Positions 23,893-32,828 of a stretch of DNA of 64,000 bases are shown here, piece by piece. The notes under the pieces were generated by a model. It had not been told where the DNA came from. It saw only the letters and a program-made list of their open reading frames with translations, and searched no databases. Each line of letters begins with the position of its first letter. Positions within the stretch are counted from its first letter, which is position 1. Both the position numbers and the translations under genes were made by a program. The DNA is from Amycolatopsis lexingtonensis (GTDB lineage Bacteria > Actinomycetota > Actinomycetes > Mycobacteriales > Pseudonocardiaceae), in the NCBI RefSeq assembly GCF_014873755.1, contig NZ_JADBEG010000001.1:3474501-3538500 (forward strand), read 5' to 3'.

Positions 23893-24140
23893 TCAGCCGA
23901 GTTCGAGCAGGCCCCGGCGGACGGCTTCCGAGACGGCCGCCGCGCGGTTGGCGGCGCCGAGCTTGCGGTAGATGCGCGCGCCAGCAGCCGGACGACGTCG
24001 AGTTCGCGCCCGGTCAGCTCCGGGTCGGGGCTGAGCACCTGCCCGACCAGGTCGCCGACGACCTCCGGGGCCAGCCCGAGTCCGCCGGCGGCGGCACTGC
24101 GGACGGCGCGGAACAGCGGCAGGAGTCCGCCACTACAAGC
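23893..24140 (-). pseudogene. LuxR/NarL response-regulator remnant, internally deleted and frameshifted
   Basis: Reading the minus strand, AVRSAAAGG...LTGRELDVVRLLAR is the end of a NarL receiver linker and the start of a LuxR helix-turn-helix. The frame then shifts, and the next recognisable piece is RIYRKLGAANRAAAVSEAV...LLELG and a stop at 23893-23895, the end of the same domain. The recognition-helix region between them is missing. The join lies near GCGCGC at about 23980, which suits a short-repeat deletion. The receiver domain is also gone, so this cannot make a working regulator. Confidence 0.7.
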
Positions 24141-24163
24141 GCGCCTGAACCGGTCGTGCGGGA

Positions 24164-24955
24164 CTACGCCGGGTTCTCCGCGACGGCGAGGTAGTCCGTG
24201 TAGATCTGCGGCGAGCCCGAGAACGAGGCCAGCTGCTTCCACTCCTCGTACATCTGCTTGGTGTCGCGGTGGGCGGCCGCGAACTCCGCGGCCTCGCCGG
24301 TGGCGATGTCGGGCTCGGGGTAGAAGACGTCCAGCGCCTCCAGGCTCGCGATCTCCATCATCATCACGTACTGGTCGAGGCGGTTGCCCCGCTCGCCCTT
24401 GAGCACGTGGAACCGCCAGTCCGGGTAGTCGTCGATCCGGTGGTGGTTCTCGGCGATGAACCGGTCGAACATCTCCTCGGTCACCCCGGCGCGCAACGCC
24501 AGGTTGTGGATCCCGACGACCCGGGCGACGGGCTCCTCCCCCGGACGGTCGCGGTAGCGGGGGCCGGGCGTGACCGTGCTCCGCGGATTGTCGGCCAGCA
24601 GCCGGTAGTCGGTGAACAACGTCGGCAGCTCACCGTAGGTGCCCAGCCGCCGCCACCGCGCCAGCACCGCCTCCGCCTCCGGGTGCCGCGCCCAGAACTG
24701 GCGCGCCGCCTCGGTCTGCTCACCCCGGGCCGTGACGTAGCGGTCGCGCTGCTCGGCGCTCTCGATCTCGTACAACATCAGGTACTGCCCGGTCCGCTCG
24801 CCACGCAACCCGCGCAGCAGAGTCCACCGCCACCCCGGGTACAAGGGCAGGTGCACGCCTTCACCACGCACGAAAGTCTCGAACTCCTCCGGCGTGACAC
24901 CAGCCTCCGTGTCGATGGCGATGTACTGGAAAGTGAACACCGACGAGCGTCCCAT
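24164..24955 (-). CDS. Tandem dimeric alpha/beta-barrel protein, unknown function
   Basis: A 263-residue protein built of two similar halves (about 5-120 and 140-255). Each half has the pattern of a ferredoxin-like ABM/NIPSNAP-type domain: YP(G/D)WR in the middle, QY(L/V)M(L/M).EI soon after, and a closing (L/I)(F/Y)TDY strand. Its start lies only 30 bp after the stop of the large Rhs gene on the same strand, so it is probably co-transcribed. The usual partner of an Rhs toxin at this position is an immunity protein. That is possible here, but the fold is more typical of small-molecule-binding enzymes. Confidence 0.75.
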   Translation of the reverse strand: MGRSSVFTFQYIAIDTEAGVTPEEFETFVRGEGVHLPLYPGWRWTLLRGLRGERTGQYLMLYEIESAEQRDRYVTARGEQTEAARQFWARHPEAEAVLARWRRLGTYGELPTLFTDYRLLADNPRSTVTPGPRYRDRPGEEPVARVVGIHNLALRAGVTEEMFDRFIAENHHRIDDYPDWRFHVLKGERGNRLDQYVMMMEIASLEALDVFYPEPDIATGEAAEFAAAHRDTKQMYEEWKQLASFSGSPQIYTDYLAVAENPA

Positions 24956-24985
24956 TGCGCATCCAATCCTCGGGCCGGGAAAGGG

Positions 24986-27900
24986 TTATCCGTCCACCTC
25001 CATGGCGTCCGGGTCGGCGGCCCAGCCCGGTCCGCGGCCTGCGCGCTGCTCGCCGACCATCTGCTGCATGCGCTCCTGCTGCGCCTGGATCCGCTCCCGC
25101 ACCGCCTGGTCCGACATGTCGACGTCCTTGACGTCGTCGTTCCAGTACTTCTGCTTGTCCGCGTCGGTCGGCTGCCCGAGGCGGTGGCCCATCTCCTTGT
25201 CGTGGAGGAACATCGGCATGTCCTCTTTGGACACTCCTGCGCCGTCCCGCACGACGTCTCGCGCCGTGTGCATCTCGATGACGTCGTCGTGCGAGACCGG
25301 CGGGGTGTGGGCGGTGCCGCCCGGCTTGCCGACACCGCCGGTGCCGTCGCTGTACTCGATCGACTTGCCCTCCATCTTGTCCACCATGTGGTGGTAGGAG
25401 TCGTCGGCGACCTTGCCCTGCACCGTCCCGGCGGTGGGACGGAAGGTGTCCCGTGCGGGCGCGGGCTGCTCCGCGTGGGTCATCTTCGGCTCGTCGGGCG
25501 TCTCGATGTCGTTCTTGTAGTGCGGGTTCGGCTCCCACTTCTGGATTCGCTCGGGCACACCGGGGGTCTTCTTGTCGCTGATGTAGGCGGGGTTGTCGAT
25601 CATGCCCCCGTCCTTGTGCTGGTGGGCGTAGGTGAGCTGGTTGAGCTGGACGCCGTCGCTCGGCCGGCCCTCCCGCAACGTGTTGCCGAGGGATTCGCGG
25701 TAGGTGTCGGCGTTGAACCCCGAGCCGTCCTTCTCGCCGCGCACGCCGGTGCCGATGTTGTCGCGGTGCGCCTGCGCCGACTCCTGGTAAGCGGGCGCGT
25801 CGTCTTCCATGCGCCGGGCGTCCTTGATGTTGGCGGCCTCGTCCGCGGTTTTCGGCCCGCGACCGCCGGAGTTGACGCCGTCACGGATCTGCTTCTCGTG
25901 GGCGTTCGCCCGCTGGAACTCGTCGCCGCCGATGGCCTTGTACCCGATCGGGTGCTCGGACTCGTGCGTCTTGCCGCTGACGAGCTTGTTCGGGTCCTTC
26001 CAGGTCGAGTCGTTCTTGATCTCGTTCTGGTACTTCTCCCAGGTGCGCGCCTGCTCGTGTTTCGTCGTGCCGTACGAGCCGTCGGACTTCGCGGGGTTGC
26101 CGTCCGGCTTGGTCTTCACCTTCGGGGCCTTCTTGCTCGGCCCCGCGCCGCCGGTACCGACCAACTGCTGCTTCGCCTTGCTCACCTTGGACTTCGAGGA
26201 ACCGGAGGCGGCTGCCTGCTGCTTCTTCTTCGCCGCGCACGGGGTGACGGTCGGGGCGAGGCCGAGCGGGTCGGCCAGCGCGGTCGGGTTGTGGACGTAG
26301 GCCTGCGAGTCCGGGCCGGGGTCGAGGCCCAGCGGGTCGTGGGACAGGTAACGGCCGGCCTCGGGGTCGTAGTAGCGGTTGAGGTTGTAGTGCAGCCCCG
26401 TTTCGGCGTCGTGGTACTGACCGGGGAACCGCAACGGCGTGGTGGCGCGGCCCGGTCCGTCGAGGACCTTGCCCCAGAGCGTGGCCTGGCGGTGCCACGC
26501 GACCTCACCGGACTCCTCCAGCAGCTCGCTCGGCGTGCCGGCGAGGTCGGTGACGATCGTGTGGAACCGCTCGCCCGGCGCGCCGAGGACGCGTTCGGTC
26601 TGGGTGAGGGCGCGGCCGGTGCCCGGTTCCCACTCCCACACGGTGGCGACCGGGGGCTGACCGGGTCCGGTGCGCACCTGTTCGGCGAGCGCGTCCCCGT
26701 CCCAGGCGAACTGGACCTGCTCGGCCACCCGGCCGTCCGGCGTGAGGCGCTGCTTGGCGACACGCTGGCCCAGTGCGTCGTAGCGGTAGCGCCAGTGCTC
26801 GCCCCGGGGCGTGAGCACCGAGGTCAGGCGGCTCTCGGCGTTCCACCGGAACTGCCACTGCGGACCCGCCGGCCCGGCACCGCGCAGGGTGGTGCGGCCT
26901 TCGGGGTCGTGGGCGTAGCGGACCGCGCCCGCCGCGGTGAGCAGGGTGCCGCGGTACTCCCGCGGCCCGGCCGTCGGCGCTCCCGGCGTCTGCGCCTGGG
27001 CGATGACACCGGTCTGGTGGTAGACGTAGTTCTCCTGCCAGCCGTGGCCCACGACGGCCTGGACGCGGCCCGAGTGGTCCACCTCGAAGGTGCGGGTACC
27101 GGTGATCGCGTCGGCCACCGAAGCCAGGTAACCGTCGGCGAGGTAACCGTATTCGCGGTGCTGGGTCGTGCGCTGGCCCGCGACGACCGTCTGGGCCACC
27201 AGCCGGTCGCCCGGCGCCCAGCTCTGGCGCAGTTCCGCGGTACCGAAGCGGCGGACCCGCTCGTGGCCGGCGAGGTCGTGCTCGAAGCGCAGCGAGCGGT
27301 TCCCGGCGTGCAGCGCGGCGAGTGTGCCGGCCGGTCCGTACTCGAAGCGCGACATCGCGCCCGACGGCGTGTGGCGCGCGCGGCGGCGGCCGAGCTCGTC
27401 GTACTCCGAGCGCACCACGCGCCCGTCCACCGTCTCGGCGACCACGCGGCCCAGCGCGTCGTAGGCGAAGGTGACCTCGGCGTCGGCGTTGCGCGCGGAG
27501 ACCATGCGGCCGGCCGCGTCGTAGGCGAAGGTCGCGACGTCGTCGCCGGTGACGCGGCGGACCACCTGGCCCATCACGTCGCGCTCCAGCGTCGTGGTCT
27601 CCCCCGCACCGTTCGTACGGCCGATCAGCTGCCCGGCGGCGTCGTAGCGGTAGTGCAGGGTGCGGCCGTTGAAATCGGTCTCGCTGGTGAGGTTCCCGGC
27701 GGGGTCGTAGCGGTAGTGCCAGACCAGGCCCTGCTCGTTGGTCACCGACACCAGGCGCAGCTCGGTGTCGTACGCGTAGGCGAGCCGCGAGCCGTCCGGG
27801 CCGGTTTCGGCCACCGGCAGGTCGAACTGCGCGTACTCGGTGCGGGTGGTGTTGCCGCGCGCGTCGGTGCTCTCGTCGGTGTTCCCGACGGCGGAGTCCT

Positions 27901-30400
27901 GCCACCGCCACGTCGCGCCGTCCGGCTCGATCCGTTCGGCGAGCTGGTCGCCCGCCGCCCACGCGAACCGGGTGACGGCGCCCAGCTCGTCGGTCACCGA
28001 CGTGGTGCGGCCGAGCAGGTCGTAGGTGTAGCGGGTGACGGCGCCGTCCTCGTCCTCGACGGTCAGCGCCCGGCCCGCCGCGTCGGACTGGATCCGAGTG
28101 GTGCCGCCGAGCGCGTCGGTGACCACGGCGACGTTGCCGCGCTCGTCGTAGGCGTAGGAGGTCCGGGCACCGAGCGGGTCGACGACCCCGGTGACCTTGC
28201 CGCGCGCGTCGTACTCGTAGCGCCACGTGGCGCCGTCGGGGCCGACCGCGGTGACCGGGCGGCCCTGCTCGTTGTACTCGGTCAGCGACCGCGTGCCGTC
28301 CGGCGCGGTGATCGCGACGACCCGGCCGGCCCGGTCCCGCTCGTAGCGGACCTGGCGCCCCAGCGGATCGGTCCGGGTGAGCAGCCTGCCGTGCTCGTCG
28401 TAGGCGAGGCTGGTGGTGTGGCCCAGCGCGTCGGTCTCGGCGATCACGCCGAGCCGGTCGTCGAGGTGGAAGCGGCGCACCGCGCCGAGCGAGTCGGTGA
28501 CGCTCGTGACGAGGTTCTCGCGGTCGTAGTCGATCGTGCAGTCGAGGTAGCCGCCGGTGCCGCGGGCCCGCACCACCCGGCCGGCGGCGTCGAAGCCGTA
28601 GCTGTACCAGCGGCCGTTGACGTCTTCCCAGCGCACGATCCGGCCGTCGGCGTCGTAGGTGAACCGGGTGGGTGTGCCGGCGGCGTCGACGACCTCGGCC
28701 AGCCGGCCGCGCGCGTCGTAGGAGTAGCTCGCGACGACCGTGCCGTCGGCCGCCCGCAGCGCGGTGATCCGGCCGCCCGCGCTGTCGAACAGCACCCGGT
28801 CGCCGGAGGAGTGGACCAGCTCCGCCGGCACCCCGTTCGCACCGGGCACCACCTCGATGCGGTTGCCGTCGCCGTCGGCGATCGTCCTCAGCGGGAACAC
28901 GCCGTCGGCGGACTCCTCGAAGAACAGCGTGTGCTGCTGCTGCGGATCCTCGACCAGGTAGCCGCCCTCGACCCGGCGCAGCGGGCGTGCCGGGCCCGCC
29001 ACCGGCAGCACCGGGGAGCTCACCGGCACGGGGTAGCTCTGGAGGCTCCCGTCGGCGAGCGCGACGTGCACGCCGTCGTCCTCGACCTCGAGCCGCTGGT
29101 CCACGGTGGAGGCCCACGACGGGCCGAACCAGCGGCCCGCGCGGTAGGACGAGATGTGCGTGCGCGAGACCTCCAGCGGCAACGCGCCGGGGATCTCCAG
29201 GTCCGTCTGCGTCAGCAGCATCCACCCGGTCGCCACGTCGATCGGATCGCCGCACACCGACCGGTCCGGCGGCGGAGTGCCGTTCTCGTGCGGGTTCGCG
29301 TTGCTGTCCTTGATGCTCTTGCCGCCGCCGGAACCTGCGGAACCACCGGAGCCCGAGGTGACGGTCTTGTCGTCCCCCAGCTCCTTCGGGGTCTGCGCCG
29401 GCGGCGGTTCGGGGTCGGTCTTGGGCGGCGCCTCGTCGGCCTTCGGCGGCGGTGGGGTGCTGCCACCGCCGTGAGAGCCGCCGTCGCCGGTGCCGGAGGC
29501 GTGGGTGGCGTCGTCGCCGCCCTTGGCCGCCGGTGGCGGTGTGTGGTCCTTGGGGGTGCCCCCGCCGTCGCCACCGGGGGTCTTCACCGGTGGCGCCTTC
29601 GGGGTGCCGTTGATGTCGCCGGCCTTGGGCGGCGGCGCGGTCTTGCCGACCTTGATGTTCTTGAGCGCCTTGCCGGCGTCCTCGAAGAGCGTTCCTGCCC
29701 GCTTCAGCAGCGGCACCAGGGCCTTCAGCGCCTTGACGAGCTTGGTGACCAGGTCGGTGATCTTCGAGGCGGTTTTCGCGACGGCGGTGACGACCTGGGG
29801 GACGACCCAGGTGAGGCCGATGCCGAGGGTGAAGACGACCTGCAGCGCCCAGCTGATCAGGTGGCCGACGAGTTCGGAGATGATGTCGCGCACCAGCGTG
29901 CGGACCGCGGCCACGACCTCGCCGGCGGTCTTGACGCCGCTGGAGGCACCTTCGCAGCCCTTCTGCGCCGCCTGCAGGGTGGTGGCCACGTCCTGTCCGC
30001 GCTGCCGGTAGGCGTCCGAGGCCGGTCCGGACCACGACTGCAGATCGGCCTTGATGGCGTCGGTCAGGTCCGAGGAGACGCTGCCGAGCTCTTTGGCGAC
30101 GTTGGCCCAGGTCTCGGACTGGGCCTGGATCTCGTCGGCGTTGCCGGTGAGCGCGTTGAGGGCGTCCTTGAGCGGGCCGACGTGCTCCATCAGCCAGCTG
30201 ACACCGGCGGCGAGGATCGCACCGAACGGGTCCATGGCCATCGACAGGGCGTCGAGCGCCGTGCCGACCGCGCCCATCGCCACCGAGGCCCAGTCGCCGC
30301 TCTTGATGGCGGTCGAGAGATCGTTGGCGGATTCCAGGAGCGAGATGCCGGAGTAGGCCTTCGTCGAGTCCTGGGTCTGCGCGATCAACGGGTTGCTCAC
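24986..30400 (-). CDS. Rhs/YD-repeat polymorphic toxin with WXG-like N-terminus
   Basis: An 1804-residue modular protein. The first ~160 residues are helical, with a WSG turn near 123, like the WXG100/LXG heads of ESX-secreted toxins. A hydrophobic stretch (~170-215) and a Pro/Gly/Lys-rich linker (~250-373) follow. Next comes the CGDPIDVATG module that starts many Rhs proteins (~383-460), then tens of YD repeats (~500-1320) and the Rhs core end (YDPEAGRYLSHDPLGL). A second DPLGL near 1378 matches the autocleavage and toxin-junction motif. The remaining ~425 residues are the variable tip, with SGKTHESEHPIGY near 1480. It likely acts as a contact-dependent or secreted antibacterial toxin. I do not recognise the tip's activity. 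Confidence 0.92.
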   Translation of the reverse strand: MSNPLIAQTQDSTKAYSGISLLESANDLSTAIKSGDWASVAMGAVGTALDALSMAMDPFGAILAAGVSWLMEHVGPLKDALNALTGNADEIQAQSETWANVAKELGSVSSDLTDAIKADLQSWSGPASDAYRQRGQDVATTLQAAQKGCEGASSGVKTAGEVVAAVRTLVRDIISELVGHLISWALQVVFTLGIGLTWVVPQVVTAVAKTASKITDLVTKLVKALKALVPLLKRAGTLFEDAGKALKNIKVGKTAPPPKAGDINGTPKAPPVKTPGGDGGGTPKDHTPPPAAKGGDDATHASGTGDGGSHGGGSTPPPPKADEAPPKTDPEPPPAQTPKELGDDKTVTSGSGGSAGSGGGKSIKDSNANPHENGTPPPDRSVCGDPIDVATGWMLLTQTDLEIPGALPLEVSRTHISSYRAGRWFGPSWASTVDQRLEVEDDGVHVALADGSLQSYPVPVSSPVLPVAGPARPLRRVEGGYLVEDPQQQHTLFFEESADGVFPLRTIADGDGNRIEVVPGANGVPAELVHSSGDRVLFDSAGGRITALRAADGTVVASYSYDARGRLAEVVDAAGTPTRFTYDADGRIVRWEDVNGRWYSYGFDAAGRVVRARGTGGYLDCTIDYDRENLVTSVTDSLGAVRRFHLDDRLGVIAETDALGHTTSLAYDEHGRLLTRTDPLGRQVRYERDRAGRVVAITAPDGTRSLTEYNEQGRPVTAVGPDGATWRYEYDARGKVTGVVDPLGARTSYAYDERGNVAVVTDALGGTTRIQSDAAGRALTVEDEDGAVTRYTYDLLGRTTSVTDELGAVTRFAWAAGDQLAERIEPDGATWRWQDSAVGNTDESTDARGNTTRTEYAQFDLPVAETGPDGSRLAYAYDTELRLVSVTNEQGLVWHYRYDPAGNLTSETDFNGRTLHYRYDAAGQLIGRTNGAGETTTLERDVMGQVVRRVTGDDVATFAYDAAGRMVSARNADAEVTFAYDALGRVVAETVDGRVVRSEYDELGRRRARHTPSGAMSRFEYGPAGTLAALHAGNRSLRFEHDLAGHERVRRFGTAELRQSWAPGDRLVAQTVVAGQRTTQHREYGYLADGYLASVADAITGTRTFEVDHSGRVQAVVGHGWQENYVYHQTGVIAQAQTPGAPTAGPREYRGTLLTAAGAVRYAHDPEGRTTLRGAGPAGPQWQFRWNAESRLTSVLTPRGEHWRYRYDALGQRVAKQRLTPDGRVAEQVQFAWDGDALAEQVRTGPGQPPVATVWEWEPGTGRALTQTERVLGAPGERFHTIVTDLAGTPSELLEESGEVAWHRQATLWGKVLDGPGRATTPLRFPGQYHDAETGLHYNLNRYYDPEAGRYLSHDPLGLDPGPDSQAYVHNPTALADPLGLAPTVTPCAAKKKQQAAASGSSKSKVSKAKQQLVGTGGAGPSKKAPKVKTKPDGNPAKSDGSYGTTKHEQARTWEKYQNEIKNDSTWKDPNKLVSGKTHESEHPIGYKAIGGDEFQRANAHEKQIRDGVNSGGRGPKTADEAANIKDARRMEDDAPAYQESAQAHRDNIGTGVRGEKDGSGFNADTYRESLGNTLREGRPSDGVQLNQLTYAHQHKDGGMIDNPAYISDKKTPGVPERIQKWEPNPHYKNDIETPDEPKMTHAEQPAPARDTFRPTAGTVQGKVADDSYHHMVDKMEGKSIEYSDGTGGVGKPGGTAHTPPVSHDDVIEMHTARDVVRDGAGVSKEDMPMFLHDKEMGHRLGQPTDADKQKYWNDDVKDVDMSDQAVRERIQAQQERMQQMVGEQRAGRGPGWAADPDAMEVDG

Positions 30401-30610
30401 ACCAGCACGCTAGCAGCGGCGGGAGCACAGCGATCTTGACCGCCGCGCTCCCGCCGCACCCGGCACCTCGGCTCCGGACAAGTCGGGCGGCTGATCGCAT
30501 CAGCCTCGGCGTATAGATCGTTATACGACCTGCGAGCACCCGATCCGCCGCGCCGAACGAGCGAGCTCGAACACGTCGGTATAAGGCGCCAAACTCACCA
30601 TCGGTCCGAC
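30401..30610. other. Rhs promoter region with inverted repeat
   Basis: About 210 bp upstream of the Rhs gene. An inverted repeat with arms CGTATA and TATACG around GATCGT lies at 30510-30527, in a locally AT-rich patch about 110 bp before the Rhs start. It may be an operator or part of the promoter. No gene was seen here. Confidence 0.4.
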
Positions 30611-31080
30611 GTGCATCCGCATCGACCAGCTACTCGCGCAGTGGCCGAGCAGAAGAATCCGACCGGCCCAGCATCCACAAATGTCTATGTCAACGGCCTG
30701 CGATTCGCGTTCTACGGCCGCACCTCGACCACCCGCCGTCAAGACCGCGTGTCATCCCAGGACTGGCAACGCGACATGGCCGATGAGTTAGTGGCGGGCC
30801 ACGGCCAGGTCATCGCCGCCCTCTACACCTGGTGCACCCGGCACGGCCTCCAGCTGTGGCTGCCCGAAACCGGAGGCCCCGTCGATCTCGCCAACCGCGA
30901 CCTCCGGCGCTCGTCACCGAGTTGGACTTCGTCGCCGCTCAGCAGGTTCGGGCGGCCCGACCAACCACCGACGGGCAAGTCCGGCAGTCTGCCCTCGCCG
31001 GCCTGATCCACTGCGGTGTCCGCAACCGACCGCTGGACTCCCCGGTCGGCGCCGCCCGCAGACCGCACTGGCCCACCGGC
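30611..31080 (+). pseudogene. Large serine recombinase remnant
   Basis: The segment reads LRFAFYGRTSTTRRQDRVSS and then WQRDMADELVAGHG, the N-terminal catalytic region of large serine recombinases, including the Ser of the YGRTS motif. It jumps at once to WCTRHGLQLWLPETGGPVDL, which lies further on in full-length relatives, so the middle of the catalytic domain is missing. After a frame change, LVTELDFVAAQQVRAARPT and then ALAGLIHCGVRNRPLDS resemble the recombinase domain up to the first cysteine of the zinc ribbon. The sequence then breaks off at the kinase gene. This is a deleted, frameshifted relic of an integrase from a mobile element. Confidence 0.75.
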
Positions 31081-31081
31081 G

Positions 31082-32662
31082 TCAGGGCACCGGGACCGTC
31101 CACACCAGACGGGTGCCACCTCCGGCCGGGCGGTCGAGCCGCAACGATCCGCCCGTCTCCGCGGCGCGCTGCTCGAGGTTGCGGAGTCCGCTGTGCGCCA
31201 CGGCTTCCGGCATCCCGATCCCCGTGTCCGACACCTCGACGACCAGGTCGCCGTCCAGGGACACGGTGACCGCCAGTTCGGCCGCCCTCGCGTGCCGCAG
31301 GACGTTGGTGATCGCTTCCCGGACGACGGCTTCGGCGTGCTCGGCCAGTGCGGCGGGTACCCGGTCGAACGCTCCCGACAGCCGCACCGTCGTGCGGATC
31401 GCGGAGTCGGCGGTCGTGTCGGCGATCGCGTTCTGCAGGCGCGCCCGCAGGCCCCGGCCGGCTCCCGGCTGCGCGTGCAGGGCGAAGATCGCGCTGCGGA
31501 TCTCCTCGATGACGTCCTGGAGCTGGTCGATGTGCTGGGTGAGCCGGCTGGTGACCGACGGCGAATCGGACCGGCGGCGGGTGCCCTCGATCCCCAGGCC
31601 GACCGCGAACAGCCGCTGGATGACCTGGTCGTGCAGGTCGCGGGCGATCCGCTCGCGGTCCACCAAGACGTCCAGCTCGCGGCGGGCGGCCTGGCTTTCG
31701 GCGTCCCGCAGCGCCAGCGCGGCCTGGTCGGCGAAGGCGGACACCAGCTGCAGCTCGTGCTCGTCGAACCGCGCCGCCCCGGGGCCGCGGACGGCCAGGA
31801 GCACGGCCGCACCGGACCGCGAGCCGGAGCGCAACCGCACCGCCAGCGCCGGCCCGAGGTCCACGCCGAGGCCGGCGGCCAGGTCGAACGCCAGGTTCGG
31901 CACGCTGCGCGGCACGTGGTCGCGCAGTACCGCGCCGGAGGTCGACCCCTCGAGCGGGATCCGGCGGCCGGTCAGCACCTCGGCAGCGGGGCCGGCGCAC
32001 ACCGTGACGACCAGCGCCCCACCGGGCGACTCCGGCAGCGCGATGAGCGCGTGGCCGGCGCCGGTGAGCTCGGCGGCCCGGCTCGCGATCAGCCGCAGCA
32101 CCTCATGGACGTCGGTGCCGCTCAGCAGCTCGGCGGAGATCTCCCCGGTGGCTTCCAGCCACCGCTGCCTGCTCCGGCTCTCCTCGTAGAGCCGCGCGTT
32201 GTCGACCGCGATCCCGGCCGCCGCCGCCAGCGCCACGGTCGCCCGTTCGTCGTCGGCGGTGAACGGCTGCTCGCCGCCGAGGTACAGCCGTCCGAGGACC
32301 TCACCCCGCACCAGCAGCGGCACGCCGAGGAACGCGCGCAGCGGTGGATGCTCACCGGTGCCCCGGTGGGCCGGGCGCACCGGACCCCGGCCGGTCGCCG
32401 GCGCGCCGAGCGGCCCGTGGCCGTCCGGCGGCGGGCCCAGCCGCTCCCGGGTGGCGTCGTCGACGCCGGTCACGGCGAACGCCGTCGTCCGGTCGTCCTC
32501 GTCGAGCAGCGCGAGCTCGCCGTACCGGGCGCCGACCAGGCCGGCCGCGGCGGTGACGATCCGGTGCAGCGTCGTCTCGAGCTCCAGACCGGCCGAAAAG
32601 GCGAGGACGGCCGCCGGCAGCGCGTCCATCCGGTCCCGGCCCGACGTCGTTTCCTCGGGCAT
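31082..32662 (-). CDS. DosS/DevS-like GAF-GAF histidine kinase
   Basis: A 526-residue cytosolic kinase from ATG 32662. Two GAF domains (~15-160 and ~170-320) are followed by a HisKA_3 dimerisation helix with the phosphorylated His344 in RERIARDLHDQVIQRLF. A HATPase with ITNVLRHARA and DTGIGMP completes it. The order and size match the DosS/DevS/DosT kinases that sense O2, CO, NO or redox through haem in GAF-A. A His105 in GEHPPLRAFLGVP is in the region where DosS has its haem ligand. The cognate regulator is probably the DosR-like protein at 33692-34372, one gene away. The divergent nitroreductase shares the 166 bp control region. Confidence 0.93.
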   Translation of the reverse strand: MPEETTSGRDRMDALPAAVLAFSAGLELETTLHRIVTAAAGLVGARYGELALLDEDDRTTAFAVTGVDDATRERLGPPPDGHGPLGAPATGRGPVRPAHRGTGEHPPLRAFLGVPLLVRGEVLGRLYLGGEQPFTADDERATVALAAAAGIAVDNARLYEESRSRQRWLEATGEISAELLSGTDVHEVLRLIASRAAELTGAGHALIALPESPGGALVVTVCAGPAAEVLTGRRIPLEGSTSGAVLRDHVPRSVPNLAFDLAAGLGVDLGPALAVRLRSGSRSGAAVLLAVRGPGAARFDEHELQLVSAFADQAALALRDAESQAARRELDVLVDRERIARDLHDQVIQRLFAVGLGIEGTRRRSDSPSVTSRLTQHIDQLQDVIEEIRSAIFALHAQPGAGRGLRARLQNAIADTTADSAIRTTVRLSGAFDRVPAALAEHAEAVVREAITNVLRHARAAELAVTVSLDGDLVVEVSDTGIGMPEAVAHSGLRNLEQRAAETGGSLRLDRPAGGGTRLVWTVPVP

Positions 32663-32747
32663 GTCACCACTGTGGCACAGCGATCCCGCCCCGGGCGGGT
32701 TCCGGCCGGACCGGGTTCGCAACCGACGACCTTCGCCCGGCGGCGGA

Positions 32748-32761
32748 GGCCGTTCGGCACT
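32748..32761. promoter_or_regulatory. Candidate DosR-type box
   Basis: AGGCCGTTCGGCAC lies between the divergent kinase and nitroreductase genes, centred ~74 bp before the nitroreductase ATG. The 11-mer CCGTTCGGCAC recurs at 38219-38232, before the phosphoribosyltransferase gene. Its form (two GC-rich half-sites around a TT centre) resembles the DosR box of mycobacteria, but it is degenerate. Assignment is inference. Confidence 0.4.
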
Positions 32762-32828
32762 GGGCGGATCCCGCGGCCCGGGTGGACGGTGAAAGCGCAT
32801 CCAGCAATCCAGGAGTTCGGAGCCGTTC

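Noticed and set aside
24986..30400. Possible CRISPR or tandem DNA repeat
   Set aside because: The repetition is at the protein level (YD repeats) with varying DNA sequence and no constant repeat-spacer order.
24269..30439. A 2056-codon open frame on the plus strand opposite the Rhs gene
   Set aside because: It mirrors the minus-strand Rhs gene and is Val/Gly/Arg/Leu-rich with no domain. The minus strand has clear YD repeats, so the plus frame is a GC-bias shadow.
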